Shown here: positions 30,676 through 42,700 of the stretch, in pieces
Layout: every line of letters begins with the position of its first letter
Position numbering within the stretch: the stretch's first letter is position 1
DNA from: a virus
DNA: 57,861 bases
IMG/VR virus record: IMGVR_UViG_3300009177_000046
Span: 1-57,861 of that record
Reading direction: 5' to 3' (one strand)
Notes under the pieces: model-generated
What the model was told of the DNA's origin: nothing
Seen by the model: only the letters and a program-made list of their open reading frames with translations
The model's database searches: none
Made by a program: the position numbers and the translations under genes

Positions 30676-31064
30676 CTGGACCTCAGTGCCGCATCCGACC
30701 GCAGTGCATACGCCTCGAACACCAGCCAGAACTTGAACTGCGGTGCCATGGTGTACGAGTCGACCCGGAACCCCATCTCGACACCCCGCCAGAACTTCCC
30801 CTTCGTGACGTAACTCAGCACCATCGCGGTTCCCACCGGCAGCGATCCCACCCGCATGGGGGTGACCGCCTGCATCCCGTAGGTGAAGCTCGGCTCCTCG
30901 AGCAGAGCGGTCTTGAAACTGATCGCCTTGGTACCGGTGAGCCGAGCCTCACCGTTTCCGGTGATGTTGACCACGTACCGGAACCGAGCCGGCCGGGACA
31001 TCGTCTGCTGAAGCTCCCGCTGACCACGCTCGATCTCGTAATAGGAAGTGATGTAGGCATCCAT
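30672..31064 (-). CDS. minor tail protein, 130 aa
   Basis: ATG 31064 in a TGATG overlap with the hub gene. Small mixed protein (RFRYVVNITGNGEARLTGTK; GFRVDSYTMAPQFKFWLVFE), probably all-beta. It is assigned to the tail tip by its position between the hub and the last tail gene; no specific family. Confidence 0.65.
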   Translation of the reverse strand: MDAYITSYYEIERGQRELQQTMSRPARFRYVVNITGNGEARLTGTKAISFKTALLEEPSFTYGMQAVTPMRVGSLPVGTAMVLSYVTKGKFWRGVEMGFRVDSYTMAPQFKFWLVFEAYALRSDAALRSR

Positions 31065-33307
31065 CAGACGACGTCACCCCCAGAGACGGCCCCCGACTCA
31101 CTGAGCCGCTGGTAGAGACCGGGCAACTGCTCGATCATCGGCGTCAGCGCGATCCGGTCCATGAACCAGTCGGAGTCTGGGTCACGGCCGAGCCAGTGCG
31201 TGGTCAGGTCCATCGTGTACTCCCCGCTCTCGAGGTCCATCCGCGAGTTGATGCCGGAGACGTAGTGGATGTTGACCTCATTTGTGACCCGCTCGAAGAT
31301 CCGCACCTGATCATCGAGGTGTAGACCTGGGTGGCCGTACATCGATGCGCTGCCCTTGCGCAGTGTGAACAGCAGCCGCACGGCCACCAGTTCAGCCATG
31401 CGCTGGCATTCCGCGTCACTGACCAGCAACTTGGTCGCATCGGCAGGCATCGCCATGGGTCGCAACTGCCCCTTCAGCATTGCCTTGAAGTCAATGATCC
31501 CGCCGCTCACCAGGTTGGCCCCACCCGCAATCAGCTGGTTTGGGGCGTTGATGTCAGGCTCCTTGCCGACCACCAGAACCTCGGAACGCAGGGACACGTC
31601 GTCAACGACCACGCTGTAGCCGATCAGGTTGACCATCTCGTGCAGTTCGATCGGGTGCGCCAAGGTCCGCACATCCAGCCGGGAGCTGAGCGGGTCGTCG
31701 ATGAAGTTGCCCGCCCCGAAGACGTTGGGCATCCGGAACTGGGCCCCACCGGTGTGATCGATGAAGAAGATGGCACCCAGGAAGTCTGCGATCTGACGGA
31801 TGCACTCCGCGAAGGACTTGTTCAGGAAGTAGTCCCCCGGTGTGGATTCGATGGGCCCAGCACCGAGAACCTCGAAGTCGCCCCAGATGTTCAGGTTGCC
31901 CAGCGCGGACACGCCCAGCAGCGGATCGGCCGTCAATGCATGGGTCCATGTGAACCCAGCCCACCCCAGCAGTTCCTTGATCGCCTGCGACCAGTCGGAG
32001 ATGTCTCCCGGCTCGACGGTCGCCGGAATGATGCGGGACTGGATCGCCTCGGTGGTGTGGTAGGCACGGATTTCGTAGACGGCCACCTTGTAGTCGAAGT
32101 AGGGACCCTCCTCGAAGACCTTCAGGTTGGTGAAGGTGAACCGCACCTTGGAGGCGTTGTAGACCCGTGACAGCCGAACCGTGATCTTCCCGGAACTGGG
32201 GATGGTGACCCGCTTGACGTAGTCGATCCCTGCGCTGTGACTGTGGTCGTGGCCGGCAGCCGAGTAGGGGATGTTCTTGCTACCCGCCCAGTTGCCGCCC
32301 TCGTAGATCGAGATGTAGCACACGTACCCACCCTTGCGGGTATGGACATAGATCTCGTTGATCTTGTCACCGCCGCACTTGGCCTGGATCCACTCGTAGG
32401 AGTAGGACGAACGCGGGGATTCGTACGTGTGACTCAACCAGTAGGTACTGCTCTTGCCGTCGAACGCATCGGAACCCCGGTGCCCGGAAACCGAAGCGCT
32501 GGCACCGTACTCCCCGTGCATGGACATCGCGGCCGTGTCGAACTTGGCGACGTTCTTGCCCTTCTTGGCCTCGCTCCCGGGCACGACCGTGTCCGTGGGG
32601 ACCGGGCTGTAGATCAGCGGGAAGCGTTCCATCGGGAGGGCCGGCGGATAGCAGGGCTGCTCGATCAGCAGCTTGCCCATGTCTCGCATCTCCACCGTGA
32701 TCGTCGGCTGGTTCACACCTCCGGTCGTGGTGGTCCGGTCGATCAGCCACACGCCGGTCAGGACCAGCAGATCGTCATCGTGCGGATGGATGTAGCCGGG
32801 ATCCCCGGGCGCGTAGGCGTCGCCGTTGGCGTCGAAGTTCGCCGAGCCGTACCCCTGGTAGGTACGCACCAGGATGTTGGGGGTGAGCAGACCACTGTGC
32901 GGGTTCGGCGTGTACCCCCAACTGGTGGGCTCACCGAAGACCGACGTCTCAGACAGGGGCGACGCGCCACGATCCAAACTGAAGGCACCCACCCCGAACG
33001 GGTCCTCGTCGTCGCCCTCCCACTGGTATTGCCCCTGCCGCACGTTGGGCAGGTCGATCTTGCAACTGTCGGAATCCGAGCCCAGAGCCCGGTCGATGTC
33101 GATCGTCTTGACCTGCAACTCAATCGCCTGGGTGGGGTTGAGTTCGGTGAGCAGGTAGCGCCACGGTCCTGGACGTCCGGAGGTGGTCGAACCGATGGAA
33201 GCATCCTGGAAGGTGACCCGACCCACCGGGCGGTACTGCCCGATGAAATCACCCTGGGCGGTCAGCTCGTTCCACAACTGGAACTGTGCAGTGTTGGGAT
33301 CGAGCAC
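31064..33307 (-). CDS. tail hub / tail-associated protein (Tal-like) with inserted discoidin-like domain, 747 aa
   Basis: Large gene directly after the distal tail protein, the usual place for the baseplate hub. The N-terminal 240 residues and the C-terminal part (LNKSFAECIRQIADFLGAIF; RSEVLVVGKEPDINAPNQLI) fit gp27-like hub architecture. Between about 250 and 410 an extra domain, ASASVSGHRGSDAFDGKSST followed by YEWIQAKCGG, resembles F5/8 type C (discoidin) carbohydrate-binding modules. Start GTG 33307, two bases after the previous stop. It probably caps the tail tube and contacts the cell wall. Confidence 0.7.
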   Translation of the reverse strand: MLDPNTAQFQLWNELTAQGDFIGQYRPVGRVTFQDASIGSTTSGRPGPWRYLLTELNPTQAIELQVKTIDIDRALGSDSDSCKIDLPNVRQGQYQWEGDDEDPFGVGAFSLDRGASPLSETSVFGEPTSWGYTPNPHSGLLTPNILVRTYQGYGSANFDANGDAYAPGDPGYIHPHDDDLLVLTGVWLIDRTTTTGGVNQPTITVEMRDMGKLLIEQPCYPPALPMERFPLIYSPVPTDTVVPGSEAKKGKNVAKFDTAAMSMHGEYGASASVSGHRGSDAFDGKSSTYWLSHTYESPRSSYSYEWIQAKCGGDKINEIYVHTRKGGYVCYISIYEGGNWAGSKNIPYSAAGHDHSHSAGIDYVKRVTIPSSGKITVRLSRVYNASKVRFTFTNLKVFEEGPYFDYKVAVYEIRAYHTTEAIQSRIIPATVEPGDISDWSQAIKELLGWAGFTWTHALTADPLLGVSALGNLNIWGDFEVLGAGPIESTPGDYFLNKSFAECIRQIADFLGAIFFIDHTGGAQFRMPNVFGAGNFIDDPLSSRLDVRTLAHPIELHEMVNLIGYSVVVDDVSLRSEVLVVGKEPDINAPNQLIAGGANLVSGGIIDFKAMLKGQLRPMAMPADATKLLVSDAECQRMAELVAVRLLFTLRKGSASMYGHPGLHLDDQVRIFERVTNEVNIHYVSGINSRMDLESGEYTMDLTTHWLGRDPDSDWFMDRIALTPMIEQLPGLYQRLSESGAVSGGDVV

Positions 33308-33309
33308 GA

Positions 33310-33735
33310 TTACCCTCCCGCAAACAACCCGTAGAGGACGACCCCTGAGGCGTTGCTCATGAATGTGACATCCAGCGATGCAGAGTAGGTGTGATACCAG
33401 GGGTTGAACGCTCGCCGGACACGCGAGGCAGAGAAGCTGTTGAGGGCCCCCTGGTAGGTGCGGCCCAGGTCATCGTCGATCTGGATCAGGGTGCGCTTCA
33501 GGAACCACTGCTCCATCGCCTCCAGTTGGGTCTGGGTGAGGATGACTCCGCCGAACTGCATGTCGGTGACGCTCAGCCGGCCTTCGGAGAACACTGAACG
33601 ACGACCCGGCCCGAGCGGCATGTTCGTAGCCAACTGTTTGCTGATCGACGGCGTGCCGCCCTCGTTCGGATTCACCTCAAACGTGTAAACGACGGCATCT
33701 CGGACATCTGTGAATGTCCATCGGACAAGGGCCAC
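33310..33735 (-). CDS. distal tail protein (Dit-like), 141 aa
   Basis: First gene after the tape measure. The sequence (WTFTDVRDAVVYTFEVNPNE; ISKQLATNMPLGPGRRSVFS; MEQWFLKRTLIQIDDDLGRT) fits the N-terminal domain of short distal tail proteins. GTG 33735 start with a weak ribosome binding site. Expected to form the ring between tube and hub. Assignment rests on position and general composition. Confidence 0.65.
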   Translation of the reverse strand: MALVRWTFTDVRDAVVYTFEVNPNEGGTPSISKQLATNMPLGPGRRSVFSEGRLSVTDMQFGGVILTQTQLEAMEQWFLKRTLIQIDDDLGRTYQGALNSFSASRVRRAFNPWYHTYSASLDVTFMSNASGVVLYGLFAGG

Positions 33736-33753
33736 GTTCGTTAGTCGTCCAGG

Positions 33754-36700
33754 TCACGGCACGGATCGAGGCGTTGTCGTCGTCGCCCGGGATGCCACCG
33801 CGCTCTGCCGCTTCAGTTCGGACACCACCTGGGCCACCAGGGCCTTGGCGATGGCCGCGGTGGGCACCTGATTGACGATGTCCACGTTCTGATTGACGAT
33901 CTGGGCGCCGTTGGCCATAACAGCGTCGCGAACCGACTGCATTGCGCTGACCAGCGCAGCGCTGTTGCCGGATCCGGACGTACCGACCGACGACATGCGG
34001 CGCACATCCAGGACCGACTGACCGATGGCCTCCCTGGCTGCGTCGGCACCGAGTGAGCGGCGCACCTCGTAGGCGGTGGGCATCTTGATCTCGCCGGGGA
34101 TGTTGAACCCGGACCCGGTGAGCTGATTGCGGATGTCGTCCTGCAGGCCCTTGATCTTGCGCATGATGTCCCGGCGCTGCGCCTCGGTCAGGTTGGTGGC
34201 CTTCAGCATCGTCTGCAGGGCCTTGACCGCCTCCGCGCCGGTGATGTTGCCCATCTCCTTGTTGAAGTCGATGGTGTCCAACTCGTACTGCACCTTTGTG
34301 TCCCGCAGTGCCGCCCGTGCGCCGACCAGGGACGCCCGCGCAGCAATCACCTCGGCCGAGTTCCTACCGCCGGACATCTTCTTCGCGGTGGTCAACTGCG
34401 CCTTGGCCAGCCGCACCCCGATCTCGGCGGACTTGATGATGTCCCCAGAGGCGGTGGCACGAGCCTGAGACAACTGGATGCGAGCCTCGACGACGCCCCG
34501 CTCCGCTCGGACGATCTGCCAGCCGGCCTGGATGCTCTGCTGTAGCGCGGACTGGTACTGGGTGGACGCGGTGCCGTAGATGGACGCGTCGCCCATGGCC
34601 TGCCCCGCTAGAGACTTTGCCATCCGTGCCTGCCGCAGCGCATCTCCTGGTGGGATGCGAGCCGCGGCGGTCTGCCGAGCAGCAGCAGCCTGTGCCATGT
34701 ACACGTCAGTGAGGGCGAGGTTGGCCTGGTTGAGCCGGACCTGGGCCGCGTTCTGGGCCTCCACCCCTACCGCATGGCCCAACTGAACCTGGGCGAGTTG
34801 GACTTCGATCTGCGCCAGTCCTGCCGTGTTGCGGGTGGAACTCTTCGCCAGGTTCAGGCCCAGGCTGTCCTGTGTGGTCAGTTGTTGGGCGGCTTGCTGA
34901 TCCAGCGCCTGCGCCTGCGCCCGTGCCTGAAGGGCTGCACTCTTATCTCCAGCCTTCTCGTATTCGGAAGCCTTATCCCGATATGCGGCGGCACCCTGGC
35001 CGAGGGCAGCAGCGGCGCCGGAGAAATCGCCTGTGAATGCGGCCAACTGTGCTGCAGCGTTGGCCTGGGTGCTGATGTAGCTGAGCAGCGCCTGAGAGGC
35101 CGACGCCGCGTTCTGCGACGCACCCCAGAAGGCGGCCTCGGCCGCTTCGATCTTCTCCTTGTCACCGCCAGCCTGTGCGGAAATAAGATTCTTCGCCGCC
35201 TCGTCCAGAAGATTCTTTGTTATGCCAGCCAGGGCATCCAGTTGGCTCTGCTTGCCACCCGACATGGTGGCCGCCCCCATCAATTTCTTCAGCTCTGGGC
35301 CTTCCAGGCCCGACTCTTCCGCCATTCCCCGCAGAGCATCTGCCACGTCCGTCGACTGGGTCGCGAAGACGGCGTCCATCGATCCCAGGTTCCCCGTCAG
35401 CTTCTGCAGCTCCTGGAGCATGTCCGAGGAGAGCAACTTGATTCCCTCGCGCTGCTCGATCAGCCCCCGGACCTGCTCATCCCACCAGTTCTCCATGGCA
35501 TTGAACTCAGCCTCGTAAGCAACCTTCTGCTCCGCGGACAGGTTCGGATCGTCTTTGATGCTCTGGCGCTTCGCATCGATATCTTTCTGGAACTTCTCGG
35601 ACCTCTTCTTTATTTCGTCGTTCGACAGGTCGGGAACGGTGTCGAAGAAGGTGACCATAGCTTCAGCGTTCTGATTTTTGAGATCAGCCCACATGCCCTC
35701 CAGTTCCTTCTTCCCCGCATCAGGGATGATGCCCATTCGTCTCTTGGGCTCGTTGCGAAGTAGATCGGGAATATTCAGAGGGTTACCACTGAGCGCCTTC
35801 CAGATCGTCGATAGGGACATGCCGGCCATCGCCATACTGCTTGGTTGGTTTATCCCCTTGAGTTGATCGAACGCCGGATTGTCTTCATACGGATTCCTCG
35901 CGGCAGACTCGTTACGGATTTGTTCGTCTGACTTACCGCGCCCCTCCAACGTCTTCTTGTAATGCGCCTCCAAGAAATCCACGGTTTCCTTGTGCTTCTG
36001 GCTGGATTCCATCACCGCCATGATCCCGAGCCCCACAGCCAATGCGGCTACCTGCAACATCCCCGCGCTGGCCCCCATGACGGTCATTGCTTGGCTGCCC
36101 TTGTTCAGTGCAGCAGCCATACGTGTGGCGTTGCGCTCCATGCGATCCAGGGACCGGACCGGACCCGACATCGCAGCAGCAAACTGACCAGAGACACCAC
36201 CGGGCGCTGCAGCGATTGCGGCAGCTCGAGCTGCCGCAGCCTGCGCTGCCCGCGTTTCCATGGCCTGCGCTGCCCGCGAAGTGATCGGCGTGGGAGGCGC
36301 CGCCCCCACGCTTGCCTGCCACGCCAGGAACTCGGCGGAGCGCGCAGCCGCCCGGACTGGAATGCCAAGTTGAGAAGCGATGACGCGCTGCTGCAACTTC
36401 TGCTGATATGCGCTCGGAATCATCACTGGTGCTGCTGCACCGGCTGCACCGGCTGCACCGGCTGCACCGGCTGCCGCACCTGCTGCACCAGCACCAGCAG
36501 CACCAGCAACCGCCGTCTCGATTCCCGCAAGACCGACCCGACCAAGCACAAACTTGTTCATCGTGCCCATGGCGGAGCCGAGCCCAATAAGCGCAGTACG
36601 GAGCAGTTTGATCCCCACGCTCATGCCGATGATCGTGGTGGTCAGGTGCAGGAATTTCTCAGCCAGTGGATGCCGGTCGAAGAAGTCGCCGATCACGGAC

Positions 36701-39700
36701 AGGCCGATTCCCACATCCTGCAGGGCCCTTGCGAACCCCTTCATGATCAGACCAACGGCATCGAGGATGCCAAGCCGGATCAACTGCTCGCCCAGGTTCT
36801 GCAGCCCGGTCTTCAACCTCGCGATCTGGTTGAGGAACTGCTCCGCGATTTGAGCAGCCCGCTTCTCCGCCTCACCATGTGCATTCGTCGACTTGGTGAT
36901 CGTGTTCAGCACCTTGTCGCCGTCCAACAACAGAGCCTGACCCGCTCTGGCCTGCCGCGTGCCGAACAGGACCGTGGCCAAGTAACTCTGCTCAGCCTTG
37001 TCCAGATCCTTGTAACCGCCGACCAATATCCTCAGTGCATCACCGAATTGCCGGGTAGCCAGCGCATCTGACATCTCCGGCGAGGGGAAGGCCCTGTTGA
37101 GTGCCGACATTCCACGGCCGCTCTGCATCGTCGCCAGGATCCGACCGAGTTGCTCACCGGCTGCCGCACCGGTGGCGTTGGTCATCTTCGCGATCTGAGC
37201 CACATACACCGCGGCGTCTTCGAGGGGGATGTTCATCGCCACGGCCTGTCCGGCGAAAGCGCCCAGGCCTTCAGAGGTGACCTCGATATTGGTGCCAAGG
37301 TTGTTCTGGATGACCGTGAGCACGTCAGCGACGTGCGTGAGTGCATCGCTGGTGTACAGGCCGAACGCTGAAGCGGTGGACGCCAACGCGCCCATCCCCT
37401 CCTTCGCGCTCAGGGCACCGTTGGAGATCATCTGCAGCTGTGTGACGACCCGAGTGGCCGTATTTACCTCAGCGACGCTCTCGAACACACCAGCGAGACC
37501 GGCCGCCGTCTCGTATACGTCCGCCAGCGCGACACCGTAGTCGGTGGACGTCTTCAACAACTCGGTCCGCAGGCCGCCGGCAGAACGCCCAGTTGCTTCC
37601 AACGCGGATGACACCCGGATGAAGGTGGACTCGGCCTGCATCGATTGCGAGATGATTTCCTGGATCTGATTGGTGATCCCGAATATGGCCCCAGCGGCGA
37701 AGTTGCGAACGACGAACAGGCCGGCCGAGCTGATGACCCGACCCCAGAAGCCGTGCGTTCCGAACAGGGCGCGTCCCACATCGCCCTGCACACCCTCGGC
37801 CAAGGAGGCTGCGAAGTAGCCGCCGACCTGCCGCCCCGACTTGCTCGCCTCGGCCTTGTTGGAGTCCACCAGGGTCCGGCTGAGATTGGTGATCTGTTGA
37901 CCCGGCAGGTCGATTCCTGTGGCAGCGGAGAGGTCCGCGAACTTGCTCTTCACCGACCCCTTCGTGATCTTCTCCCCGGGGTGCTGCGCCCGCAGCTCCT
38001 GATCGACCCTCGCGAACAGGGCGTGAAGGTCTCTGATGACCTGATCCGTGGGGACGATCGACTTCCCCATCTCCAGGCCGATCCGCCTGGCCTCCGTGAT
38101 GGTCTCCGACGACAATCCACCGAGATTGCCGGCCGCGAATGCTCTCCTCGAATCAGCCCTCTGCTTGGCTGTGGTCGCATCCGCCACCCGCCTGGCGTTC
38201 TCCCTCAGCGCCGCGGCATGGGCGGTTTCCACTGGCCGCGCTGCTTGCTCCAGCGCCTTCTGGCTTTCGACCTGCCGCCGGATGTCCTTCTCGAGGGTCC
38301 TGGCCTCCTGTGAGGTCAGCTTCATTTCGTCGGCGAACAGCCGGGCGGCGTTCTTGGCCTGGACCATCCCCGAGGCGACAGCCTCGGTGCTGACCGCGAG
38401 CGCCTGGTCGGTGGACCTCAGCTTGATCGCTTCACGCGCCTGATCGGTCAGGCCCTGCTTGACCTTGTCCAACCTCTGGATGAGGTCTTCCCTGACCGTT
38501 GTGGTGAGTGCGGGCTGACGAACCGGCACACTCTTCTTCGCCGCATCGTCCATCCGGGCCAGGTCCCCCCGGAAGTCGGGCCCACCCATGGCAGCGGCGG
38601 CGGTGGCGGGCGGCTTCGGCGGCTTCCCGCCCCCGGCTGCACCGAGGGCGAGTTCCTGCTCCTTGGCCTTGGCCAGGGCCTCCATCGCAGCGGTGTAGCG
38701 CGCCGTGGCGGCCGCCAGTCGCTTCTGTCGGGCCTCCTCAGCCTGCGGGGTGGACGCCCTGGTGAAGGACTCGCCCAGCATCGGCGAAACCGTCGACTCT
38801 GGCTTGCCGGCCTTGATCCGCTCCTGGTTCTGCAGGACGGCCGCCATGCCACGATCGCGCAGCCGGTCCAGGACACCCCTTCCTGACCGGGCCGCATCCT
38901 GCTCCCTCGTGGCTGCAGCCAGTTCCTGCTCAGCGGCTCCGACGTCCGCCTTGGCCTTGTTCCGCGCCCGGGTCTGCGCCGCCTTCTGTGCCGGTGTCAG
39001 TTCTGCTGTGACCACAGCCTCCGGGGCCGCAGCCCCGGCCTTGGCGGGAGCGCCACCAGTAGTACGGATGCCCTGGCGAAGAAGGGCGTACACCTTGTTG
39101 ACAGCCGCGGTGACCCGATCGATGGCAACCACATCATCGTCGGAGTCCAACTTCCGGCCGAGCGCGTTGAGGGCTGCGTTCCCGGTCGCACCCCCTCTTG
39201 GTGCGGCAGCCGCTGGAGCCGCCGTCCCGGCTGCTGCGGGGGTCGCTGCGGCCCGGGGAGCCCGGACCCTGGGTGCGGGGGCCACCGACAGGTCGATGCC
39301 GCGTTCTGCGGCGATCGCCTGACCCAACTGGACCTGCTTGATGGCGTTCAGACGGGAGTTCAACAACTTGCGCTCAGCGGCCTGCTCCGTAGTCAGCTTC
39401 ACTTCTCTGCTGGGAGTCGGTATCGCCTTGAGTGAGGCCTCGATGGACGCTCGCTCACCGGCCAGGTCTGTAATCCCCAGTTTGGTGACCCGGTCCTGCG
39501 CCGCCTTGACGCTGCGCTTCAGCGCATCGACTTCCAGTCCCTGCAACCGTGCCCGTTCCCGCTCTTCACCCTTGGGGAGAGCAGCCTCCCGCTCCTTGGC
39601 CAGGGTCTGCTTCTCTGTTGCAGCGGTGAGCCGCTTCTGGGCGGCCGACAGCCGTGCCGCGTCCTTCGCCTCTTCGGCCGCAGTGACTTCCTTGGTGGCC

Positions 39701-42700
39701 GCACGAACTTCCCTGTTGGCTGCCGTGACGTCCAGCCGAGCCTGCTTCGCAACCGACGGTGCCTGAGCCTCCCTGGTGGCCTTCGTGGCCTGGTCCGAGG
39801 CCTTCGCCTTGTCCCTCGTGGCAGCGGCCGACTTCTCCGTCTCGGCGGCGACCTTCTCCTCCGCCTTCTGCGTCTCGGCCAGCGCCTCCGTGTACTTCTT
39901 CTGCGCGTCCTTTGCCTCATTCAGCGTGCCAATGGTCGTCGATCCACGGAGGGTGCGGCTCTGCTGCCGTTGCGCATCCAACGCCAGCCGCTCATCCCTG
40001 AGCTGCTGCTGCGCCTGTGCGTACTCGGGCGTCTGGCGGAGTTGCTCGTGGTGCTCCTTGCTGCCCATCTCGATCTTGGGGACAGGCGCATCACTCGGCG
40101 GAAACTGCGAGAGGTAGGCCTTCAGGTCCTTCTCGGCCTGATCAACCAACTGCCTGAGCCGTGGCAACTCCGACTTTGCCGCCTGCTGCCTTTCCACCGT
40201 CTGCATCCGACGCTCCAGAGCGTCGGCGTAGTTCTTGAGGGCAGCGCTAACCCGCTTCTCGCCGGCCTCTGTAGTACCGGGCGCAGCCGCCCGAGCGGTC
40301 GCCAGATCCGCTCTGGCCTTGTTTGCGACCGTGGTCGCCTTCGACACGTCCTCGCCGCCGTGCCCGTGCAGCACATCCCTTTTCTCGCCAGCGATCGCCT
40401 CGACTTGCCTCAACCTGCCCTGAGCCAGCTGACCCCGGAACTGAAGCCGTTCAACCTCCAGGGCACTCGGGCGCGGACGCGCTGGCCCAGGCTGCGTCTG
40501 TGGACGACGGTCCTTGGCGCCCTCCATCTTGGCCAACTCGGTGTAGAACTTCGCCTCATCCAGGGTGGAGAAGTAGTCGTCGAGATATTTCCGCATCCTG
40601 GCTTCGCGCCGCGCATACTCTTGCTCGGACCACTTCAGGTCAGCCATCAAGCGGGCCATGACAGACCGCTTCTGCTGCAAGCCACGCTCAGCGGAACGCC
40701 TAGTCCGCTTGTTCTTGTTCTCGGGCATCGCGGCGATACGCGCCTCGTCGGCGTCGATCTTGCGCTGCATCTCGTCGACCGCAAGCTGCCGGGCGGTCAC
40801 GTTCTTGAACTGCGCCCTCTCCATCTCGGAAACGCCACGCAGCGCCTCCGGCACGCCACCACCGACACCGCCGAGCCGCTGGAGCTTGGCCCGAGACGCC
40901 CGCGCCTGCCTGAGGAACTCAGTGGGCTGCTCGGTCGGCGTGACCGTGGCGACCGACCGGGCCCGGATGCGCTCCATCAGCGCTTCCCGACGCCGCTCAT
41001 AGTCGGCTCGAGGATCAGCCGCCCGGGCAGCGGCCTGCTGCTCCACCCCCTGCTGGGAGATCAGGACCCCCGGCTCCGTCCTCGGCTGACGCTTGGCCCG
41101 GTTCAGGTCGTCGCGGATCGCCGACACGACCAGTTCCCCGGTCTGACGCAACCGGTCGAACTCCCGATATAACTCGTCGACGCCCTGGAGGCTGGCAGCC
41201 AGCAACGTCGGGTTGATCTTCTTGTCGAAGATCACGCCGTACTCGCGCAGCCGATCGGACATGCGCTTCACCGCATCGGCACCGGTGACCGCTCTCTGCG
41301 TCGTCCCTGCCAGTGGAGCGGTCAGCGCCTCCCGACCGACCTTGTCCAGATCCTGGATCGAGCGCGGGTTCTCCAGACCCAAAGAACGGCGCCTCTTGAG
41401 TTCCTCATTGGCCCGATCCCGCAGAACCTTCTCCTGCTGCTTGACGGCCTCCCGACGCTCCTCCGACATGGCCGGGGCCGCAAGCAGCATCCGGTGACCA
41501 CCGACGGTCTCCTGCGTGGTGGGCGACAGGAACCCCAATTCCCCGGGACGACGGATCCCGATGCCCCCGGCGGTGCCGAACAGCTTGTCGTACTGGGCGA
41601 AGATCTCGGATTCCAGGTGCCGCATCTTCACCATCTGCTGCATCTGCTCCGAGGCAGCCAGCGGACCCTGATCCTTGACGATCTGCCGCGCGTTCAGCCC
41701 GGTCACATTCCGGAGGCTCTTGACCAGAGCCTCCTCGTCGGCATGCAGGGTCTGGCCGCCGGCTATCTTCTGGGCGACCCCGGTGAACTTGGTCAACGCC
41801 TCGACCAACTTCTCCGGCAGTTTCGGCTCCTTGCCGGTATCTATGAAGTTGGCCAGGTTCTGGGTGGCCTTGTTCAGTGGCGCGGTGAGTTGCCGCTCGG
41901 CCTTGCTCACATCTTTCAGGCTCGCCGTTGTGCCGTAGCGGGCCGCCTGCGCTGCTGCGTTCCGCTCGGCAGCAGCCTTGATCAGCGGACCGAAGTCGTC
42001 CCGCAACTCCAACCGCCCCGTACTGCCGAGCCGCAACCCGGGCATCGCCGAGGACATCGGCTGACGCTCTGCACCCTGGTAGCCCAGCGGCTGCAGGAAC
42101 AGGCTCTGGATGCCGCCCATCAGGGCCTGTCGCCGCTCCCTACCTTCTTGCACGGCCTCATGCCGGGCGGCGAACTCCGCCCGCCCCTGGGCCCGAGCCT
42201 GAAGTACCGGGCGCATCTCCTCGCTGGTGAAGTCCTCGTTGACCCCTGCGACCCGATACGGCGCGGCCATCTGCCGCATCCCCTCGGCTTCTGCTTCAAG
42301 GCGGGTGCGCTTCTTCGACCCGACCTCGTGCTGTGCCGCCTTGACCTGCAGTCGCTCCGCCTCGAGCATCAACTCGGCGTACTTGTCGAGGAAGTTGTAG
42401 ACGGATCGCATCTTGGCCAGCGCCCGATTCGCGGCGAGCGCATTCTCATCGTCACCGAGGACCCGCTGGTACGGGTTGACCGCCGGATCGTTCAGATCGC
42501 GACTGCCGGTCGCCATGTGCTGCTTGCCGACGGTGAGGGCACGCTTCACCGTGTCGTCCAGGAACTTACCCACCGTGCCGGCAGCCTGGGCAACGAAGCG
42601 CTGATCCTGCCGGGCCAGACCCATCTGCTCCTGGGTCTCGGCCGCCTTCGTCCGACGAGCGATGGCCTCGGCGTAACGCTTGTTCGCCGCTTCAAGTTGG

